A stretch of DNA of 64,000 bases. Source: Clusia tigrina (Eukaryota; Arthropoda; Insecta; Diptera; Clusiidae). Shown one piece after another: positions 58,101 through 64,000 of the stretch. A program made the translations under genes and the position numbers. A model generated the notes under the pieces. That model ran no database searches and had not been told where the DNA came from. It saw nothing but the letters and a program-made list of their open reading frames with translations. Location: assembly GCA_920105625.2 (NCBI GenBank), contig OV050031.1, positions 74,161,995-74,225,994 on the forward strand. Direction: 5' to 3'. The first letter of the stretch is position 1; every line of letters starts with the position of its first letter.

Positions 58101-61100
58101 TGACAGAGGCTGCGACAACGTCTGAGTCGCCGACTGAATCAGATAGGGGTAGATATATGCATAGAGAAGGCAGCAGACCCCCCAATCGACAGTGGCAGCG
58201 ACTTAGACGCCTACAGCGACGCTGAAAGAGACTGCGACGTCGACTGAGACGACTACAGAGGCGCTGACAGAGGCTGCGACAACGTCTGAGTCGCCGACTG
58301 ATGCATATAGGAGTAGATACAGACATAGAGAAGGCAGCAGACCCCCTCAATCGTCAGTGGCAGCGACTGAGACACCTACAGAGACCCTGACAGAGGCTGC
58401 GACACCGACTGAGACGCCGACTGAGGCAGATAGGGGTAGATATAGGCAAAGAGAAGGCAGCAGACCCCCCAATCGACAGCGGCAGCGACTGAGACGCCTA
58501 CAGAGACGCTGACAGAGGCTGCGACGCCGACTGAGACGCCGACTGAGGCAGATAGGGGTAGATATAAGCATACAGAAGGCAGCAGACCCCCCAATCCAAA
58601 GCGGAAGAGACTGAGACTCCTACAGAGACGCCTACTGAGACGCCTACAGAGACGCTGAAAGAGGCTGCGACGCCTACTGGGGCAGATAGGGCTAGATATA
58701 GGAATGAAGAAAGCAGCAGACCCCCAATCGACAGCGGCAGCGACTGAGTCGCCTACAGAGACGCTCACAGAGGCGGCGAAGCCGAATGAGGCACATAGGG
58801 GTAGATATAGGCACAGAGAATGCAGCAGACCCCCAATCGACAGGGCAGCGTCTGAGAAGCCTGCAGATATGCTGACGGAGGCTGCGACGCCGACTGAGAC
58901 GCCGACTGAGGCAGATAGGGGTAGATATAAACATACAGAAGGCAGCAGACCCCCAATCGACAGCGGCAGTGACTGAGACGCCTACAAAGACGCTGAAAGA
59001 GGCTGCGACGCCGACTGAGGCAGATAGGGGTAGATATAGGCACAGAGAAGGCAGCAGATCCCCGAAATCGACAGCGGCAGCGACTGAGACGCCTAGAGAG
59101 ACGCTGACAGAGGCTGCGACGCCGACTGAGATGCAGACTGAGACAGATAGGGGTAGATATAGGCATAAAGAACGCAGCAGACCCCCCAATCGACAGCGGC
59201 AGCGACTAAGACGCCTACGGAGACGCTGACAGAGGCTGCGAAGCCGACTGAGACCCTGACTGAGGCAGATAGGGGTAGATATAGGCATAGAGAAGGCAGC
59301 AGAGTCCCCCAATGACAGCGGTGGCGACTGAAAAGCCTACAGAGACTCCTAAAGAGACGCTGACAGAGGCTGCAACGTCGACTGAGACGATTACAGAGAT
59401 GCTGACAGAGGCTGTGACAACGTCTGAGTCGCCGACTGATGCATATAGGGGTAGATATAGGCATAGAGAAGGCAGCAGACCCCCTCAATCAACAGCTGTA
59501 GCGACTGAGACGCCTACATAGACACTGATAGAGGCTAGGACGCCAATTGAGACGCCGACTGAGGCAGATAGAGGAAGTTATAGGCATAAAGAAGGCAGCA
59601 AACCCCCCAATCGACAGCGGCAGCGACTGAGAAGCCTACAGAGACGCCTAAAGAGACGCTGACAGAGGCTGCGACGTCGACTGAGACGACTACAGAGGCG
59701 CTGACAGAGGCTGCGACAACGTCTGAGTCGCCGAATGATGCATATAGGGGTAGATACAGGCATAGAGATGGCAGAAGACCCCCTCAATCAACAGCGGCAG
59801 CGACTGAGATGCCTACAGAGACGCTGACAGAGGCTGCGACGCCGACTGAGACGCCAACTGAGGCAGATATAAGTAGATATAGGCATCGAGAAGGCAGGAA
59901 ACCCCCCAATCGAAAGCGCCAGCAACTGAGACGCCTACAGAGACGCTGACAGAGACGCCGACTGAGGCAGATAGGGGTAGATATAGGCATAGAGAAGGCA
60001 GCAGACCCCACAAGCGACAGCGGCAGCGAATGAGAGGCCTACAGAGACACCGACTGAGACGCCGACTGAGACGCCGACTGAGGCAGATAGGGGTAGATAT
60101 AAGCATACAGAAGGCAGCAGACCCCCCAATCCAAAGCGGAAGAGACTGAGACTCCTACAGAGACGCGTACTGAGACGCCTACAGAGACGCTGGAAGCGGC
60201 TGCGACGCCTTCTGAGGCAGATAGGGCTAGATATAGGAATATAAGCATAGAGAAGGCAGCAGACCCAAAAATCGACAGCGGCAGCGACTGAGATGCATAC
60301 AGAGACGCTGACAGAGGTTGCGACGCCGACTGAGACGGCGACTGAGACGCCAACTGAGACGCCGACTGAAGCAGATAGAGGTAGATCTATGCATAGAGAT
60401 GACAGCAGACCCCCCAATCGACAGCGGCAGCGACTGAGACACCTACAGAGACCCTGACAGAGGCTGCGACGCCGACTGAGGCAGATAGGGGTAGATATAT
60501 GCATAGAGAAGGCAGCAGACCCCCCAATCAACAGTGGCAGCGACTTAGACGCCTACAGCGACGCTGACAGAGGCTGCGACGCCGTCTGAGGCAGATACGG
60601 GCAGATATAGGCATAGAGAAGGCAGCAGACGTCCCCAATCGACAGCGGCAGCGACTTAGACGCCTACAGAGACGCTGACAGAGGTTGCGACGCCGACTGA
60701 GACGCCAACTGAGACGCCGACTGAGGCACATAGGGGTAGATATAGGCACAGAGAATGCAGCAGACCCCCAATCGACCGCGGAAGCTACTGAGAAGCCTGC
60801 AGAGACGCTGACAGAGGCTGCGACGCCGACTGAGACGCCGACTGAAGCAGATAGGGGTAGATATAAGCATACAGAAGGCAGCAGACCCCCCAATCGATAG
60901 TGGCAGAGACTGAGACACCAACAGAGACGCCTAAAGAGACGCTGACAGAGGCTGCCACGCCGACTGAGACGCCGACTGAGACGCCGACTGAGGCAGATAG
61001 GGGCAGATATAGGCATCGAGAAGGCAGCAGACCCCCCAATCGACAGCGGCGGCGATTGAGACGCCTACAGAGACGCTGACAGCGGCTGCGACGCCGAGAG

Positions 61101-61658
61101 AGACGCCGGCTGAAGCAGATAGGGGTAGATATAGGCAAGAGAAGGCAGCAGACCCCCCAATCGACAGCGGCAGTGACTGAGACGCCTACAAAGACGCTGA
61201 CAGAGGCTGCGACGCCGACTGAGGCAGATAGGGGTATATATAGGCACAGACTAGGCAGTAGATCCCCGAAATCGACAGCGGCAGCGACTGAAACGCCTAC
61301 AGAGACCCTGACAGCGGCTGCGACGCCGACTGAGACGCCGACTGAGGCAGATAGGGGTAGATATAGGCAAAGAGAAAGCAGCAGACCCCCCAATCGACAG
61401 CGGCGGCGATTGAGACGCCTACAGAGACGCCTAAAGAGACGCTGACAGAGGCTGCGACGTCGACTGAGACGCCTACAGACACGCTGACAGAGACGCCGAC
61501 TGAGGCAGATAGGGGTAGATATAGGCATAGAGAAGGCAGCAGACCCCACATGCGACAGCGGCAGCGACTGAGAGGCCTACAGAGACGCCGACTGAGACGC
61601 CGACTGAGGCAGATAGGGGTATATATAAGCATAGAGAAGGCAGCAGACCCCAAATCGA
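54500..61658. repeat. Duplicated block, 3,775- to 4,007-bp spacing, next to copy 3
   Basis: Segment 54572 to about 55170 recurs at a 3,775-bp offset (58347 onward). Segment 55172-57650 recurs at a 4,007-bp offset (59179-61658), so about 232 bp was gained or lost between the two copies. A similar block occurs in array B around 28577-30600. The right copy ends almost at the third retrotransposon. Confidence 0.85.
57786..57799. repeat. Expanded C-run in a satellite monomer
   Basis: A run of 14 C before AATCGA, where most monomers have five or six. The related monomer in array B has nine (near 30669) and in array A eight (near 2573-2580). This is slippage at a fixed site, or base-calling difficulty. 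Confidence 0.8.
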
Positions 61659-61815
61659 CAGCGGCAGTGACTGAGACGCCTACAAAGACGCTGACAGAGG
61701 CTGCGACGCCGACTGAGGCAGATAGGGGTAGATATAGGCTCAGAGAAGGCAGCAGACCCCCGAAATCGACAGCGGCAGCGACTGAGACGCCTACAGAGAC
61801 GCTGACAGAGGCTGC

Positions 61816-62187
61816 GAGTTAGAATCAAGCTACTTACGCGTAGTTGACTCACAGCACCGGCTCCCATTAAACTCATTAAGAATGCACATATTTTTAGGGT
61901 GCAAATATTGTAAATGAGTAGTATTTATGCACTAATTATGATGTAAACTTTTAGGGTGTCACAGTTCCGCAGTCAAGTTGACGAGGGGCATTTAGAATGC
62001 ACCGACGACACTTTTACTTTTGAAGTAGGTCGGTTGGCTTGAGCAACTGACATCAAATAACAATTGCGAAACTGGAACACCAGAAAAGTCAAGACGTAGG
62101 CGGTAATGTTCATTTGTAAATAGTATATAAGAACTAGTATTTTAAGAATAAAGCTCTCTTGTGTTTTGGAAACCGAAAAGTGGTAGT
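61816..62187 (+). repeat. 5' LTR of copy 3
   Basis: 372 bp with the 5'-type bases at all four diagnostic sites. AATAAA and TATATAA are intact. The left edge is GAGTTAG directly after satellite, lacking TGTTGT as in the other 5' LTRs. Confidence 0.93.
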
Positions 62188-62697
62188 TGCATCAAAGTTT
62201 TTTGTAGTTCGGAAACTACGATTTGCGTAGCAATGTTGAAGAAAACATTTAAATGCTATTACTATGTGGCGCATACGTTACGGGTTTATTTTTAAATATG
62301 GATTCAAATTTCCGGGAATGAATCAAGACACTTTTGCCTGTAAATCAAATTTCGGTTTTTACAAACATATGGCCTTTTTCTATGGATTCTTGGGAGGATT
62401 AAAGATGGTGAGAGGAAATCAAGGAGTATCTGTGAGGAAGCCAAGGACCAATTTGCATTGATGGAAGGACTTAATGGACGCCGGTAGACAGCGGAACTTT
62501 GTGATGGAAAACAAGTATAGCAGAATATGTATATAGAATTTACGGTGGAATGTTTTTTTTTAAATAAATTTGTATTTATCAATAAGTAAGATGGAATAAA
62601 ATATTGGGATAAGTTAATAACAAGTTTTAACAACTATTGGATTTTTATTTGTAATTGGGATACGCCATCTGTTCTGGCATTTGGGATATGACGAAGG
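62188..62697 (+). other. Leader of copy 3
   Basis: Matches the leaders of copies 1 and 2, with the hairpin just inside the LTR and the 65-codon upstream ORF at 62264-62461, which is open as in copy 2. No clear primer-binding site. Confidence 0.55.
62264..62461 (+). CDS. Short upstream ORF in leader, copy 3 (doubtful)
   Basis: A 65-codon ORF identical in translation to that of copy 2. It is probably a chance ORF; a role in controlling gag translation is possible but unsupported. Confidence 0.2.
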   Translation: MWRIRYGFIFKYGFKFPGMNQDTFACKSNFGFYKHMAFFYGFLGGLKMVRGNQGVSVRKPRTNLH

Positions 62698-64000
62698 AAG
62701 CGCAAGGATTACTGCTGAGGCAGGAGCAAATTGGCGAAACGATTGAAAAGCTGGTCCGTAACTTTAAGAAAGACGGCAGTTTACGTAAGAACAACGTGTA
62801 TTACCGCAAGCGAATAACACAGTTGCAAGATCTGGGGAGAGAGTTCAACAATAATCACGGACTGTTGTTGCCTCACGCAGTTGAGTACGGCAAGGGAAAA
62901 TATTTTGCGGAAAATTACGCAGACTACATAAATAGTCTGGTCAACGAATGGGCAGGTACATTTAGTTCTGAATTAGAGGGACTAGGGCAAGAGATTGTGA
63001 GTTTGGTTTCGCCAGACGAGGAAATAAGGAACAGATTGAAATCAATACAGTCAGATGTGAAACTGTTTACTGTGAAAATAGTTGACCAGTTCGAAGCGAG
63101 TACGAGCAGCGAAGAAGCTCAGGAATTGTGGAAGCAGGCGAACGCCGGAGGCGCTGTGTCACCATTAGAGGTAGCGGATCAAGCCTTAACGGCAATTCAA
63201 AAAAGAACAGAAGAAAAGTTGTTCAGTTTTCATAAGAAAGCAGAAGATTGGAGAGCACAAAAAGAGTATCTTCAGAAGAAGGTAAAGGAACTTTCTCAGA
63301 GATTGACGGAAACAGAGGAAGCAGCAACGCTGTTGGAGAAGGAGTGTGCAGGATTGAAAAGAGGACGGGCGACCAATAGCAACCCACATAGAAAGGAGAG
63401 ATCAAAATCAGCATCGGCTGGATTTACACAGACAGTATTGACATTGCCTCCTGAAGTTCGCTGGGCGGCGTATTTAACACCAGAAGGGATAAGCCGCATG
63501 GTAAAGCCAAAATTAGTACTTAATGAAGAAAGGCAAGCGGAATTTTTGTGTGGCGCATCTGAAATCGGTGTCGAGCCTTTTTCTCCGGGAGGCCCGATAA
63601 ATAATAAAAATCAGGGATATCCGCCAAAGGAGCCGGAAGCAGTACCCGTGCAGCAAAGTTCCGATACTGTGGGCAGTATTTCGCCTGCACGAACAAACGA
63701 TCGAAGACTAATTAGTTTGAATCCGGCACTGGCGAATTACCTCTCAGATCCGGGAGAAGAGAATTTGGAAACTCCCAAAGAGATTAATAAAGCTAAGGTT
63801 TTACCAGCAATTGAGAAAACACAAAGGAATAAAATGGGCATTCTGGAAGTTGCTTATGCGGTGGAGAAGTTGGTGCCCATGTTCTCAGAAGTCGAGTTGT
63901 ATGATCTGAGAACTGAGATCCGGCGCTTCAAAGAAGGTTGTGAGCTAGCACAGCAGAGTGTTCCGGAAGCGGACGGGGAACACTTAATAAAGTGTATTAG
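62698..64000 (+). CDS. gag: gag of copy 3, N-terminal part, open to window end
   Basis: Starts at ATG 62698, equivalent to 8005 and 32894. It reads without a stop through the two places where copies 1 and 2 are frameshifted: the T missing in copy 1 near 8565 is present, and the A-run extended in copy 2 has its shorter length. It also keeps the 42-codon segment deleted in copy 2. Visible parts are an N-terminal helical region, a coiled-coil stretch (about 63230-63370, rich in Glu, Lys and Leu), a Ser/Arg-rich linker, and the start of the capsid-like part. The zinc knuckles, the shared frame change near 9.6 kb in copy 1 terms, and pol are outside the window, so overall integrity is unknown. Confidence 0.85.

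Larger units (their letters stand above)
41931..61815. repeat. Satellite array C
   Basis: About 19.9 kb of the same satellite, the longest array here. Its left side follows the order of array B with insertions of extra blocks. Its right half is dominated by recent multi-kilobase duplications (3.21 kb, and 3.8-4.0 kb). It ends at the same satellite base where copy 3's 5' LTR begins. No gene or unrelated insert is seen within it. Confidence 0.96.
61816..64000 (+). mobile_element. Ty3/Gypsy-type LTR retrotransposon, copy 3 (cut by window end)
   Basis: The left 2,185 bp of a third copy: 5' LTR, leader and about the first 434 codons of gag. The left junction is identical to copies 1 and 2. Several small differences group it with copy 2 (GAAATAGTT context, CAAGAGATTGTG, sense codon in the upstream ORF), others with copy 1 (presence of the 126-bp gag segment). 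pol and the 3' LTR lie beyond the window. Confidence 0.95.

Overview
The window holds no ordinary host gene. It consists of three blocks of a tandem satellite (1-7132, 17118-32021, 41931-61815), interrupted by three copies of one Ty3/Gypsy-type LTR retrotransposon: 7133-17019, 32022-41833, and 61816 to the window end, where the third copy is cut off. The AT-rich element, its TACA/TATG-type microsatellites, a Gag with CCHC knuckles and a Gypsy-type Pol suggest an insect, most likely a higher fly. That host assignment is inference; I recognise no host gene that would prove it.

Satellite. The monomer is mostly about 110-123 bp. It is T-poor on the + strand (about one T in ten bases in a monomer I counted) and appears to be built from degenerate 12-bp words such as GACGCCGACTGA. 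Each monomer carries a constant G-rich box (GATAGGGGTAGATATAGG), followed by a C-run of variable length and AATCGA. Monomers are organised into higher-order blocks: 1,740-bp tandem blocks at 20450-24360, 3.21-kb blocks at 48850-55172, blocks about 3.8-4.0 kb apart at 54500-61658, and a 3,376-bp spacing at 1-4031.

Retrotransposon. The order is 372-bp LTR (TATA box, AATAAA), leader of about 500 bp, large gag (about 760 codons, coiled coil, zinc knuckles), pol in the -1 frame (protease, RT, RNase H, integrase), a 2.8-kb 3' region without a recognisable gene, an A-rich 51-bp tandem repeat, a polypurine tract and the 3' LTR. Gag and pol join over a short overlap containing an in-phase G_GGA_AAC slippery heptamer followed by a possible hairpin. 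No env is recognised. Copies 1 and 2 both have a broken gag and a stop near the end of pol. Copy 3 is open in gag as far as the window shows it.

How the parts relate. The three copies did not arrive by separate transposition. All three share the same left junction (satellite fused to an LTR that seems to lack its first 6 bp). Copies 1 and 2 share the same right junction (LTR, then about 97 bp of non-satellite DNA, then satellite). The 5' LTRs differ from the 3' LTRs at the same four sites in both copies, and copies 1 and 2 share two coding lesions. The simplest reading is one aged insertion captured in, or fused to, the satellite, then amplified as a compound unit of about 25-30 kb. This satellite-plus-retroelement repeat is the most notable structure in the window and fits heterochromatin, possibly pericentromeric.
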